Positions 45,031 through 54,406 of a stretch of DNA of 64,000 nt are shown here, piece by piece (the stretch's first letter is position 1; every line of letters begins with the position of its first letter). The stretch lies in NCBI GenBank assembly GCA_963841885.1, contig CAWJEK010000018.1, positions 143,422 through 207,421 on the forward strand. The letters are read 5' to 3'. Made by a program: the position numbers and the translations under genes. The notes beneath the pieces were generated by a model. It did not search any database. It was not told the origin of the DNA and saw nothing but the letters and a program-made list of their open reading frames with translations. This DNA is from Bog-756 sp963841885. GTDB taxonomy: Bacteria; Actinomycetota; Acidimicrobiia; Acidimicrobiales; RAAP-2.

Positions 45031-45051
45031 GTACCGACCGGCGGTCGGTAC
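45031..45051. promoter_or_regulatory. palindromic TetR-type operator
   Basis: GTACCGACC (45031-45039), then GGC, then its exact complement GGTCGGTAC (45043-45051). The core ACCGACC/GGTCGGT is a common TetR-family operator core in actinobacteria. It sits 9 bases upstream of the four-Cys gene start at 45021, so binding would block its transcription. No TetR gene is adjacent; the regulator would be elsewhere in the genome. Confidence 0.6.
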
Positions 45052-45207
45052 ACGAGCGCCACGGCCGTGCCTCCGGCCTTTCGGCGAGGCTGCTCGGGTT
45101 TCCGCGTCAGCCGCGCGACAACTCCGGTTTGGCGCACCTCACGCCTACCCCGATCCTGGTTGCCGACATCGGGCGTCCAGGGGTTGCCGACCGGGTGTGC
45201 AATTGCA

Positions 45208-45235
45208 AGAAACCCCAGCCTGAACTGGGGTTTCT
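45208..45235 (-). terminator. rho-independent-type terminator of tRNA-Val(GAC)
   Basis: An 11-bp perfect stem (AGAAACCCCAG / CTGGGGTTTCT) with a 6-base loop lies 5 bases after the 3' end of the tRNA on the minus strand. The stem carries TTTCTT on its descending side. Confidence 0.7.
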
Positions 45236-45240
45236 CTGGT

Positions 45241-45312
45241 GGGCCGTGCGGGACTTGAACCCACGACCCCTTGCGTGTCATGCAAGTGCGCTACCAACTG
45301 CGCCAACGGCCC
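45241..45312 (-). tRNA. tRNA-Val (anticodon GAC)
   Basis: The minus strand folds as a cloverleaf. The acceptor is GGGCCGT/ACGGCCC, the D-stem GCGC/GCGC, the anticodon stem CTTGC/GCAAG with loop ATGACAC (anticodon GAC), and the T-stem GTGGG/CCCGC around TTCAAGT. It is the second valine tRNA in the window. It is followed by a strong terminator hairpin. Confidence 0.95.
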
Positions 45313-45419
45313 GTGGGGGACGACGTTACCACCCGGTCCCCCGACCCACGGAAGCAATCGCCCGCCGGTCCGTGGCCCGCTCCCAGGACCGCCGTGATGC
45401 CCGACACCTCCGGGAGAGA

Positions 45420-46238
45420 TCAGGGTGATGTGCTCGCCGGTACCCCCGGTTGGGCTTCCTCCACGGCCTGCCACCCGCTGAGACGGCGCTTGCGCTCCGC
45501 CTCGGCGGCGTGTCCTCCCCGAAGGCCGAAGAGCCGCTTCGCCCACAGTAGATAGGCGACGACCAGGACGTTCAGAACCAGAGCGACGATCTTCAGGATG
45601 CTCACCTTCAGGGTGATCTCGTAGATCTCGTACGGGATGAAGAGGGCGGTGACGATGAAGGTCAGGTATTCGGCCCACCGCTTGTTCCACCACAGTCCGA
45701 CAGCCTCGGTGAGCTCGACCGCGGCCAGGGCGAGGAAGATGAGTGCCAGTTCGACCAGGTGGGTCGGCGAGTACTTGAAGGCTCTGCCGAGGTAGCCGAG
45801 CAGGCCCCGGACCTTCGTCGCCGTGACCCCTCCGCCGTTGAGGGCGTTCATCAGGTTCTCGTAGTCGGTGTGCAGCGCCCGGTCATGTCCGGCGAAGGTG
45901 AGGAACGCGACGGCCACGAGGCTCAGGAGGAGCACGTGGAGGGCCCGATCGAGGGCGATGAGGCGCAGGACGTAGCGGTCCCTGAGCGCCGGGCCGCGTA
46001 ACGGGAGCTCGATCTGGTCGCGGTCGGGCACCCGCGCCTCCTCCGGGTGGTCGCCGGGATCGACCGGGATCCATGCATCGCACCTCAGGCACCGGCACCA
46101 ACGGGCCCCGTCGAACTCCCGGACGATGAGGGCATCGTCCACCGCCACCTCACGTGCTCCCGCACCGACGAGGACATGCCCGGACCAGGCGCAGGTGATC
46201 AGCTCGTAGCGATTGTCGGGTCGCTTCTTCCGGGCCAC
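45420..46238 (-). CDS. DUF2127 family membrane protein
   Basis: A 272-residue protein. The N-terminal ~85 residues are soluble and contain CAWSGHV and ARWCRCLRCDAWIP, a possible metal site. The rest is the DUF2127 membrane domain with about four segments: LHVLLLSLVAVAFLTFAG, HLVELALIFLALAAVELTEA, YLTFIVTALFIPYEIYEI and VALVLNVLVVAYLLWA. Between them is YENLMNALNGGG, usual in the family. The function of DUF2127 is unknown. The start is GTG 46238, facing the PhyH dioxygenase gene. Confidence 0.78.
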   Translation of the reverse strand: MARKKRPDNRYELITCAWSGHVLVGAGAREVAVDDALIVREFDGARWCRCLRCDAWIPVDPGDHPEEARVPDRDQIELPLRGPALRDRYVLRLIALDRALHVLLLSLVAVAFLTFAGHDRALHTDYENLMNALNGGGVTATKVRGLLGYLGRAFKYSPTHLVELALIFLALAAVELTEAVGLWWNKRWAEYLTFIVTALFIPYEIYEITLKVSILKIVALVLNVLVVAYLLWAKRLFGLRGGHAAEAERKRRLSGWQAVEEAQPGVPASTSP

Positions 46239-46284
46239 CGGATCACCCTAGGCTGATCGGGGAGGCGTGAAGGGGGTGCGCACG

Positions 46285-47088
46285 ATGCCGGACACCGGTG
46301 ACGCACTGCGGGAGATCGACGAGGTCGGTTACACCGTGCTCGAGGACGTCATCGAACCCGAGCTCCTCGACGCGCTCGGTGAAGACCTCGACCGGCTCGA
46401 GCGGGAGCTGGCTGTCGTGCCCGCCACCAACGCCTTCGAGGGGGTACACACCCTGCGGATCTACAACCTCCTGGCCCACGGTCCCGACTTCCAGGCGATT
46501 CCGGTGCATCCGTGTGTCCTACCCGTCGTGGAGGGGGTACTCGACTCCGGCCTGTTGGTGTCGTCGTTGTCCTCGATCGCCATCGGCCCGGGTGAGACCC
46601 CGCAGCCCATCCATGCCGACGACCAGATCATCCCGCTGCCCAAACCGCACCCGGCCACCGTGTGCAACACGATGTGGGCGCTGACGGACTTCACCGAGGC
46701 GAACGGGGCCACGCGAGTCGTGCCCGGCTCCCACCGGTCGGACCACTCACCCGATCTGGTGTCCGACTACGCCACGGTGCCCGCCGAGATGCGGCGGGGC
46801 AGCGTCCTGGTCTGGCAGGGGAGCCTGTGGCACGGCGGCGGTGCCAACACCACCGACCGGACTCGGGTGGGCATCGCCATGAACTACTGCGCGGGATACA
46901 TCCGGCAACAGGAGAACCAGCAGCTCGGTCTCCCCTTGTCCGTCGTCAGGGATTTCCCACCCCGCCTGCAGGAACTGTGCGGGTTCGGCATCTACCGGGG
47001 GCTCATCGGTCACATCGACAAGCAGGTTCCGGCCAGGCGTCTGCTCGGGTCGGACGCCGACCCCCACCTCGTCTGGGACCTCGCCTGA
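46285..47088 (+). CDS. phytanoyl-CoA dioxygenase (PhyH) family protein
   Basis: A 267-residue Fe(II)/2-oxoglutarate-dependent oxygenase. The metal-binding HxD is in PIHADDQIIPLP and the distal His probably in GSLWHGGGANTTDRTRVGIA, with Arg for 2-oxoglutarate nearby. NGATRVVPGSHRSDHS is typical PhyH sequence. It should hydroxylate an acyl, amino-acid or secondary-metabolite substrate. AAGGGGG 8 bases before ATG 46285 favours this start, but GTG 46267 after GGAGG is an alternative that adds 6 residues. Confidence 0.87.
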   Translation: MPDTGDALREIDEVGYTVLEDVIEPELLDALGEDLDRLERELAVVPATNAFEGVHTLRIYNLLAHGPDFQAIPVHPCVLPVVEGVLDSGLLVSSLSSIAIGPGETPQPIHADDQIIPLPKPHPATVCNTMWALTDFTEANGATRVVPGSHRSDHSPDLVSDYATVPAEMRRGSVLVWQGSLWHGGGANTTDRTRVGIAMNYCAGYIRQQENQQLGLPLSVVRDFPPRLQELCGFGIYRGLIGHIDKQVPARRLLGSDADPHLVWDLA

Positions 47089-47220
47089 CAGGCGTCGATC
47101 GTCGCCGTTCAGCGGTCGCGAGGGGAATCGGGTCCGACCGCACCTCGCGACAGCTGATCAGGACCCGCCGCCCGGGCCCTGACGTCCGCCGGAGGGGCGG
47201 ATCAGGGGATGCTGCATTGG

Positions 47221-47292
47221 AGGCGGCGGGCGGAATCGAACCGCCGTACGGGGCTTTGCAGGCCCCTGCCTAAACCACTCGGCCACGCCGCC
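47221..47292 (-). tRNA. tRNA-Cys (anticodon GCA)
   Basis: The minus strand folds into a cloverleaf with acceptor GGCGGCG, D-stem GCCG, anticodon stem GGGGC/GCCCC around CTGCAAA (anticodon GCA), and T-stem GGCGG/CCGCC around TTCGATT. The CCA end is not encoded. The gene lies 50 bases from the divergent glycosyltransferase start. Confidence 0.93.
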
Positions 47293-47342
47293 AAAGGCGC
47301 TGCGTGATCCTATCCCCCTGATCGGGATGCTTAGATCTGCAC

Positions 47343-48368
47343 ATGCGCATCGGACTGATCGCCCCTCCCTGGACCCCCATCCCGCCCGTGCTCTACGGCG
47401 GCATCGAGCTCGTGGTGGACCAGCTGGCCCGCGGCCTCCAAGAGGCGGGGCACGAGGTGCTGCTGTACACCACCGGCGACTCGACATGCCCGGTGCCGCG
47501 CCAATGGGTCCTACCCGAGGCCGAGGGTCGTCGGATCGGCATGGCGGTGCCCGAACTGCGTCACGTGCTGCACGCCTACGAGGCCGTGCGGGAGTGCGAC
47601 GTCGTCCACGACCACACGGTCATGGGGCCGTTCCACGCCGCCAACTACCCCGACCTCCCGGTGGCGACCACCATCCACGGCCCCTTCAACCTGGAACTCA
47701 CCGACCTGTACCGGGCGACGTCGGGACGGGTGCCCCTGATCGCCATCTCCCACGCCCAGCACCGGGCCGCGCCCGAGATCCCGGTGGCGCGGGTCATCCA
47801 CCACGGTGTCGAGGCCTCCCAGTTTCCGATGGGCGACGGCGGGGGCGACGCCGACGGCGACTACGTGCTGTTCCTGGGGCGGATGGCCGACGACAAGGGC
47901 TGCCACCGGGCGATCGAGGTCGCCCGACGGGCCGGCATGCGGATCCTCATGGCGGCCAAGATGCGCGAGCCGTGGGAGATGCAGTACTTCGCCGACAAGG
48001 TGGAGCCCCTGCTCGGCCCGGACGCCGTCTACCTCGGCGAGGTGTCCCACGAGCGCAAGCTTGAGCTCCTGGCCGGCGCCTCGGCCCTGCTCTTCCCGAT
48101 CCGTTGGAACGAGCCCTTCGGCATGGTGATGATCGAGGCCATGGCCTGTGGCACCCCGGTGCTGGCCTTCCCCGAAGGCGCCGCCCCCGAGGTGGTCACC
48201 GACGGGACCACCGGGTTCCTGTGCCAGGACGAGGATGCCATGGTCGAGGCCCTGGGGCGGCTCGGCGAACTGAGGCGGGAGAACTGCCGGCTGGCGGTCG
48301 AGGGCTACTTCTCCACCCACCGCATGGTCGCCGAGCACGTCGAGCTGTTCGAGTCGATGACCGCCTGA
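47343..48368 (+). CDS. glycosyltransferase family 4 protein
   Basis: A 341-residue GT-B glycosyltransferase. The N-terminal acceptor domain has MRIGLIAPPWTPIPPVLYGG and DVVHDHTVMG. The donor-binding C-terminal half has LFLGRMADDKGCHRAIEVAR and FPIRWNEPFGMVMIEAMACG with the ExFGxxxxE motif (Glu in EPFGMVMIE). It is alone on the plus strand, so it is not part of the polysaccharide operon at the right end. Sugar and acceptor are not predictable. Confidence 0.9.
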   Translation: MRIGLIAPPWTPIPPVLYGGIELVVDQLARGLQEAGHEVLLYTTGDSTCPVPRQWVLPEAEGRRIGMAVPELRHVLHAYEAVRECDVVHDHTVMGPFHAANYPDLPVATTIHGPFNLELTDLYRATSGRVPLIAISHAQHRAAPEIPVARVIHHGVEASQFPMGDGGGDADGDYVLFLGRMADDKGCHRAIEVARRAGMRILMAAKMREPWEMQYFADKVEPLLGPDAVYLGEVSHERKLELLAGASALLFPIRWNEPFGMVMIEAMACGTPVLAFPEGAAPEVVTDGTTGFLCQDEDAMVEALGRLGELRRENCRLAVEGYFSTHRMVAEHVELFESMTA

Positions 48369-48392
48369 TCGCTCCTGCGCCCCGGCGGATGG

Positions 48393-48590
48393 TCAGTCGC
48401 CGGAACGCCGGAACAGCAGCCACCCGATGAGCACCACGAGGGCCACCAGGCCGACGACCTCCACCGCCCCCCAGACGAGGCTGGCCAGGAAGTGCAGGAG
48501 GCCGAGCAGGAACCAGACGACCACCACCACGGCCACCACGCCGATCACGACCGTGAGGGTGCCGTGCCCCGAGCCGTCGTCGTCTGCCAT
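48393..48590 (-). CDS. small membrane protein (hypothetical)
   Basis: A 65-residue protein starting MADDDGSGHGTLTVVIGVVA and ending in RRSGD. Two hydrophobic segments are seen (VVIGVVAVVVVVWFLLGLLH and VVGLVALVVLIGWLLF). Such small two-helix proteins are common in actinobacteria and usually have no known role. It lies in the gap between the glycosyltransferase and glnD on the opposite strand. Confidence 0.55.
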   Translation of the reverse strand: MADDDGSGHGTLTVVIGVVAVVVVVWFLLGLLHFLASLVWGAVEVVGLVALVVLIGWLLFRRSGD

Positions 48591-48650
48591 CGGCCCAGCG
48601 TAACCCCCGGAAGTCGTGAAGGGACGCCGGTGCGGTGGTACGGTCCACCG

Positions 48651-50995
48651 ATGTCCCTGCGTGTCCGCCGCCAGGAGCTGATCGACCGCTCCGACCTGGG
48701 TGGCGACGCCTTCTGCCGGGCGTACGCGGCGGCGGCCGACGAGTGGCTCACCGGCCTGTTCGTCGAAGCGTGCGGAGGTGACGCCCGGGGCATGGCCCTG
48801 GTCGCCGTGGGTGGCTACGGACGGGGCGAACTCTGTCCCTTCAGCGACCTCGACGTGGTGCTCGTCCACAAAGGGCGCAAGGACATCGCCGCCACCGCCG
48901 ACCGCATCTGGTACCCGGTGTGGGACGAGGGGATCGCCCTCGACCACAGCGTCCGCCGGCCGGCCGAGGTCCTCGACATGGCCGCCGAGGACCTGCGGGT
49001 CGCCCTCGGCCTGCTCGATGCCCGGGTCATCTGTGGCGAGGCCAAGGTGGCCGAACCGGTCATCGAGGGGGAGGGACCGCTGGGTCCGCCAGAAGCCGCC
49101 GTGGCTCGGGGACCTCGCCGACGGGGTGGCGGAACGTCAGGTCGCCAACGGTGACGTCGGGTTCCTGCTGGAGCCGGACCTGAAGGAGTCCCATGGCGGC
49201 CTGCGGGACATCGCCGCGCTGCTGGCCATGATGGAGGCGGTCCCGGTCCTCGCCGACTACGTCGACACCGTGGCCCTCGAGTCGGCCAGGTCCGTGTTGA
49301 CCGCGGTCCGGGTCGAACTCCACCGCCGGGCGGGTCGGGAGTTGAACAAACTGCTCCTCCAGGAGCAGGAGCAGGTCGCCAAGGCGGTGGGCGCCGTCGA
49401 CGCTGACGAGCTCATGTACCAGGTGGCCACGGCCGGCCGCACCGTGGCCTGGGAGGGCGACGACGCCTGGCGGCGGCGGAGTGCCTGGTCCCGCGCCCAG
49501 GGCTCGCGCGGGCTGCGTCGGCGCGACCGGGGGCACGTCCGACGTCGCCCCGCTGTCGGGCGAACCCGGGATCGGGTCCACCGGCGACGAGGTGGTGCTC
49601 CTCGAGGACGCCGACGTCACCGGGGACATCGCCCTCACCCTGCGACTGGCCGCGGTGGCCGCCGAGCGCAACCTGCCCATCTCGCGGGATGCCCTCACCC
49701 GGCTCGGACGGCGGGCCCCCGACGTCGTGACACCGTGGTCGGACGAGCTGCGGGGCACCCTGGTGCGGGTGCTGGCGGCCGGGCCGACCGCCATCCCCGC
49801 CCTCGAGGCCCTGGACCAGCGACGCCTGTTCGAGCGCTACCTGCCCGAATGGGCGAGTGTCCGGAACAAGCCCCAGCGCAACCCCTACCACCGCTTCACC
49901 GTCGACCGGCACCTCCTCGAGGCCACGGCCAACGCCGCCACCATGGCCCACCGGGTGCGCCGCGTCGATCTCCTCCTGATCGGGACGCTGCTCCACGACA
50001 TCGGCAAGGGCTATCCGGGTGACCACACCGACGTGGGCATGGTCGTGGCCACCGACATCGCCACCCGCATGGGCCTGCCGCCGGAGGACGTCGCCACCAT
50101 CGTCACCATGATCCGACTGCACCTGCTGCTGCCGGACACCGCCACCCGACGGGACCTGGACGACCCGGCCACCGCCCGGCGGGTGGCGGACGAGGTCGGC
50201 GACCGTTCGACACTCGAGCTCCTGGCCGTCATGGTCGAGGCGGACAGCCTGGCGACCGGACCCTCGGCGTGGGGCGCGTGGAAGGCCGGACTGGTGGCCG
50301 ACCTGGTCGAGCGGGCGGGTCAGCTGCTGGCCGGCGAGCCGGTGGCGCCGCCCGCGCCGCGGATCACCGAGGAGCTGGAGGTGGTGATGGACACGGTGCG
50401 GACCCACGGCGTGCCCGCCCTCTCCATCGAGGCGCCCCAGGTGACCGTGGTCGCCCCCGACCGCTTCGGCCTGCTGGCCGAGGTGACCGGGGTGCTGGCC
50501 CTCCACGGGCTGAACGTGCGCTCCGCGGTGGTGGCCGGCGAGCACGGGGTGGCCGTCGAGACCTTCACCGTCGAACCCGACCGGGGCCGGTGGCCGGACG
50601 CCGCCAAGCTGTCGAACGACCTGGCCGCCGTCATGGACGGGCGCCTCGACGTCGACGCCCGGCTCGACGCCCGAGCCCACACCTACCGCAACGCCGGTCG
50701 GGTGCGGGTGGCCCAGCTGGTGTCGACCCAGGTCACCGTGGACAACAACGCCTCGGCGGCGGCCACCGTGGTCGAGGTCCGGGCCGAGGACGTCGTGGGT
50801 CAGCTCCACCGGATCACCCGGGCGCTGGTCGAATGCCATCTCGATGTGACCTCGGCCAAGGTCTCGACCTTCGGATCGGCCGTCGTGGACGCCTTCTACG
50901 TCCGGGGGCCCGACGGACGCAAGCTGACCGACGCCTCCCAGATCGCCGCCGTCGAAGAGGCCGTGCAGGCCGGGGTGCGCAGCTCCACCGACTGA
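48651..50995 (+). CDS. glnD: [protein-PII] uridylyltransferase / uridylyl-removing enzyme (two frameshifts)
   Basis: About 780 residues. The nucleotidyltransferase domain carries GGYGRGELCPFSDLDVVLVH (residues 54-73). A linker domain begins SHGGLRDIAALLAMM. The HD domain shows NPYHRFTVDRHLLEATANAA and LLIGTLLHDIGKGYPGDHTD. Two ACT domains follow (VTVVAPDRFGLLAEVTGVLA; VEVRAEDVVGQLHRITRALV). It modifies PII according to glutamine level. Frame changes are needed at about 49067-49075 (G-run; EGE to DRWVRQKPPWLGDLADG) and between 49475 and 49540. As glnD is a housekeeping sensor, these are probably sequence errors rather than decay. Confidence 0.9.
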
Positions 50996-51040
50996 GCCCC
51001 CATCGCCCGGGCCCGGGCCGGCGCTCCGCATCCCCGCCAG

Positions 51041-51062
51041 GTGGGACCATGGGCCTTTTTTT
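51041..51062 (+). terminator. candidate terminator of glnD
   Basis: GGACCATGGGCC (51044-51055) is a near-palindrome of 12 bases with one mismatched pair and is followed directly by a run of seven T (51056-51062). It lies 45 bases after the glnD stop and 54 bases before the L,D-transpeptidase start. The stem is short, so this is only a candidate. Confidence 0.45.
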
Positions 51063-51115
51063 CGTCAGGTGGTCACGAAACCCGTGTTCCGGCTGGTAGA
51101 TTGAGCGCGTCCACT

Positions 51116-52279
51116 ATGTCCGGAGCCCATTCCCACTCCCACCGGCGCGACGGCGCCTCGACCACCCGCCGACGACTGATCATCGCCGGCGTGGGCGTGC
51201 TCGTCGTGGCCCTCGTGGCCGGGGCCACCATCGTGAGTCGGTCCGGCTCCAGGGTGTCGGCGTCGCCCACGACGACCCCGTCGCCGCACGCCTCCACCTC
51301 CAAGCTGCCGCTCGAGGTCGTCTCGGTGAGCCCGACCGACGGCGCCACCGACGTCCCGAGTGACGCCAGTCTGACGGTCACGTACTCGGCGCCGCTGTCG
51401 GCCCACTCGCCCACGCCGACCCTCACGCCGCCGGTGGCCGGCACCTGGGAGCAGGTCGATCCGACGACGATGACGTTCGTCGCCGCCGCCCCCCTGGTGC
51501 CCTCCAGCACCGAGGTCATCACCGTTCCGTCCGGCCCCGGCGGGGTGCTGGGTGCCGACGGCAAGACGCTGGCCCAAGGGGCCACCGTCCAGTTCGCCGT
51601 GGCCGCGGGCAGCACCCTCCGGCTGCAGCAGCTCCTGGCCGAGCTCGACTACCTCCCGGTCAGCTTCACCCCCGCGGGCCCGGTCTCCGCTCCCCAGGAG
51701 CTGGCCCAGCCCCAGGAGGGGACGTTCTCCTGGCGCTTCAGCGAGCCCGCCTCGCTCGAGTCCCAGTGGAGTCCGGGCATCTCCGGGGTCATCACCAAGG
51801 GCGCCGTCATGACCTTCGAGGACCAGCACGGGCTGAAGACGGACGGCGAGGCCGGTCCCGCCGTCTGGGGTCAGCTGCTCGGCGCGGTGGGCGCCGGGAC
51901 GGTCAACACCGCCGCCTACAACTACGTGTTCGTCTCCAAGGCGTCACCCGAGACGGCGACCGTCTACTCCGACGGCAACGAGGTCTACTCGACCCTGGCC
52001 AACACCGGGGCGGCATCGGTGCCGACGGCCAGCGGCACCTTCCCCGTGTTCGAGCACCTGACGTCCACCACCATGTCCGGCACCAACCCGGACGGCTCCA
52101 AGTACGTCGACCCGAACATCCCCTGGGTGAGCTACTTCAACGGGGGTGACGCGCTCCACGGCTACGTCCGCGCCGGCTACGGATTCCCCCAGAGCGACGG
52201 CTGCGTGGAGATGCCCCCGGCCAACGCCGCGGTCGTCTTCCCCTACACGCCGATCGGCACCCTCGTCACCGTCAGCTGA
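51116..52279 (+). CDS. L,D-transpeptidase (YkuD domain), membrane-anchored
   Basis: A 387-residue protein. A single membrane segment is at about 21-40 (IIAGVGVLVVALVAGATIV), followed by a Ser/Thr/Pro linker. An Ig-like (Big_5) domain (LEVVSVSPTDGATDVPSDAS) comes next, then a peptidoglycan-binding-like region (LQQLLAELDYLPVSF) and the catalytic YkuD domain. Its active site is LHGYVRAGYGFPQSDGCVEM, containing the conserved His, the Ser-x-Gly-Cys and the nucleophile Cys. It forms 3-3 cross-links in peptidoglycan outside the membrane. It may act on the same cell wall that MurT/GatD amidates. Confidence 0.92.
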   Translation: MSGAHSHSHRRDGASTTRRRLIIAGVGVLVVALVAGATIVSRSGSRVSASPTTTPSPHASTSKLPLEVVSVSPTDGATDVPSDASLTVTYSAPLSAHSPTPTLTPPVAGTWEQVDPTTMTFVAAAPLVPSSTEVITVPSGPGGVLGADGKTLAQGATVQFAVAAGSTLRLQQLLAELDYLPVSFTPAGPVSAPQELAQPQEGTFSWRFSEPASLESQWSPGISGVITKGAVMTFEDQHGLKTDGEAGPAVWGQLLGAVGAGTVNTAAYNYVFVSKASPETATVYSDGNEVYSTLANTGAASVPTASGTFPVFEHLTSTTMSGTNPDGSKYVDPNIPWVSYFNGGDALHGYVRAGYGFPQSDGCVEMPPANAAVVFPYTPIGTLVTVS

Positions 52280-52307
52280 CCGTCGGGCCGGGCCGACCCG
52301 GTCCACG

Positions 52308-53132
52308 TCACCGGGCCGACGGGAACTGCGGTGGCCGGCGCTCCCGCACCGCCCGGATCCCCTCGGTGGCGTCGGGCCCGAGGAATCCCAGCATCTCGAG
52401 GGCCAGGGACTCACCGAAGACCGGGGCCGCCTGCAGCATCCACTGGTTCATGACCCGTTTGGTCCACTGCACCGCCGTGCGGCTCCCGGCGGCCAGTTTC
52501 CCGGCGATGGCCAACGCCTCGTCGAGCACCCGGTCGTCGGGCACGCACCGGGTCACCAGGCCGATGCGCTCCGCCTCCCGGCCGTCCACGAAGTCGGCGG
52601 TCATCAGGTAGTACTTGGCCCGGGCCATGCCGCACAGCAGGGGCCACAACAGGGCGGCGTGGTCCCCGGCCGCCACCCCGAGGCGGGCGTGCCCGTCGGA
52701 GAGGCGGGCGCCCTCCCCCATCACACTCACGTCGGCCAGCAGGGCGACGGCGAGACCCGCCCCCACCGCGACCCCGTTGATCGCCGACACGATGGGCTTG
52801 ACCGAGGCCAGCATCTCGTCGACCACGGCCTTGGCGTCCCGCCACTGCTCGAGGGCGGTGGCGTAGTCGGTCGTCATGCGCTCGACCATGGCCAGATCAC
52901 CGCCGGCGCTGAAGGCCGGACCCGACCCGGTGATGACCGAGACGGCCACGGAGTCGTCCCGGTCGACCACCCGCCACACCTCGGAAAACTCCCGGTGCAG
53001 CCGCTCGTCGGCGGCGTTGAGCACCTCGGGACGGTCGATGGTGATGAGCAGCACCCCCGGGTCGACACGGTCGAAGCGGAGGTGGGCGAAGTCGTCGTAG
53101 TCACCGAAGACGGTGGGGATGGCGTCGGTCAT
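52308..53132 (-). CDS. enoyl-CoA hydratase/isomerase family protein
   Basis: A 274-residue crotonase-fold protein. The oxyanion-hole segments are SGPAFSAGGDLAMVERM and INGVAVGAGLAVALLADVSV. The first catalytic Glu position is occupied in HARLGVAAGDHAALLWPLLC by Asp/Gly, so classical hydratase chemistry is doubtful. The ATG at 53132 overlaps the stop of the glycosyltransferase upstream (ATGA), making it the last gene of the polysaccharide operon. Why an acyl-CoA enzyme is coupled to glycan genes is not clear. Confidence 0.85.
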   Translation of the reverse strand: MTDAIPTVFGDYDDFAHLRFDRVDPGVLLITIDRPEVLNAADERLHREFSEVWRVVDRDDSVAVSVITGSGPAFSAGGDLAMVERMTTDYATALEQWRDAKAVVDEMLASVKPIVSAINGVAVGAGLAVALLADVSVMGEGARLSDGHARLGVAAGDHAALLWPLLCGMARAKYYLMTADFVDGREAERIGLVTRCVPDDRVLDEALAIAGKLAAGSRTAVQWTKRVMNQWMLQAAPVFGESLALEMLGFLGPDATEGIRAVRERRPPQFPSAR

Positions 53133-54375
53133 GGGTGCATCATGGCCCGGGTCGGGCCCGTCGTCCCATCCCGGTCCGCACGCGAGGCCCGGTCGACCAC
53201 CGCCCCGAGGAAGGCGGCATAACGGTCGACGATCACCGGCCAGCGGAACCGGGCGTCGACGTAGGCGCGCCCCGTCGGCCGAGGGCGGCCGCGAATGCCG
53301 GGTCGGCGACCAGGCGGTCGACCGCCACCTCGAACTCGCCGTAGCCGTCGAAGCGCAGCCCGCCACCCGATCGGCCGCAGTGCTCCACGGTGGCGGCACA
53401 GCCGGCGTTGACCAGGACCGGGATCCGGGCGCTCCAGGCCTCCGCCACCACCAGTGAGAAGGCCTCCCACGGCGACGGCGACACCAGCGCCAGGGCCCGG
53501 CCGAGCAGCTCCCACTTGGCGGCCTCGGACACCGGGCCGACCACGTCGATGTCGGGGTGACCGGGCGGGGCCTCGACGACGGGCCCGGCCACCACCAGGC
53601 GCAGTGGTCCCGGGCGGCGCTCCTTGTACCGGGCGAAATAGGTGGCCAGCAGGCTGGTCCCCTTGTGGGCGTCGACCCGCCCCAGGCAGGCGAGGTAGGG
53701 GACGTCGGGGACCGGGGAGGGTCCGGGCCCGACCGTCGCCGGGGCGGCTGCCGGGCCCTCGTCCGGGTCGTCCACCCCCAGTCCGAGCAGGAGCTGGTGG
53801 TGGCTGGCCACCGGGAACAGGCCCTCGACCAGATGGCGCTCCGACTCGGTCTGGAAGACCAGGGCGTCGGCCGCCTCGAAGACGGGTGGGAAGACCGGCA
53901 GGTGCAGGGCCGGCTCGTCGTGGGCGGCCGGGTGGAGGACGGTCGGAACCCGGACCCGGTCGATCACCCTGACCGTCGGCCAGTAGAGATAGGGGTAGAA
54001 GACCATGACGTCCCCGTCCCACGCCCCGGCCGCATCGGCCAGACCGGGCGAGACCGGGCCCTGCAGTTCCAACCACCGTTCGGCCTCGTCGGGGGTGGCG
54101 GCTGCCGGGTCGGCCAGCAGGGCGGCCGACAGGGGGTGGAAGGAGGGAAGTCGGCCGGAAGCCGACGGGATCCGGACCACCCGGACCCCGGCGATCCACT
54201 CCTCACCGGGAGGGTAGACGTCGTCCCAGGTGACGAAGTCCGCCGCGCAGGTGGTCAGTACGTCCACCTCCCACCCCTTCCGGGACACCAGGTGCTCGGC
54301 CAGCAGGCGGGCGGCGGTCTCGGCCCCCCCGATGATGTCCGGCCCGTAGCGGGGGACGACGAAGGCGATCCTCAT
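53129..54375 (-). CDS. glycosyltransferase family 4 protein (one frameshift)
   Basis: About 415 residues, GT-B fold. It starts MRIAFVVPRYGPDIIGGAET with AARLLAEHL. Later blocks are ELQGPVSPGLADAAGAWDGD, YLACLGRVDAHKGTSLLATY and SPSPWEAFSLVVAEAWSARI (ExFSxxxxE type). The C-terminal ~50 residues (RAYVDARFRWPVIVDRYAAF) read in another frame; one base appears lost in the C-run 53270-53273. It is a close paralogue of the gene at 60650-61912. It likely adds a sugar to the polysaccharide exported by the ABC transporter in the same operon. Confidence 0.87.
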
Positions 54376-54406
54376 CCGGACCGGTCCGACCCGGGACGGG
54401 GTGCCG

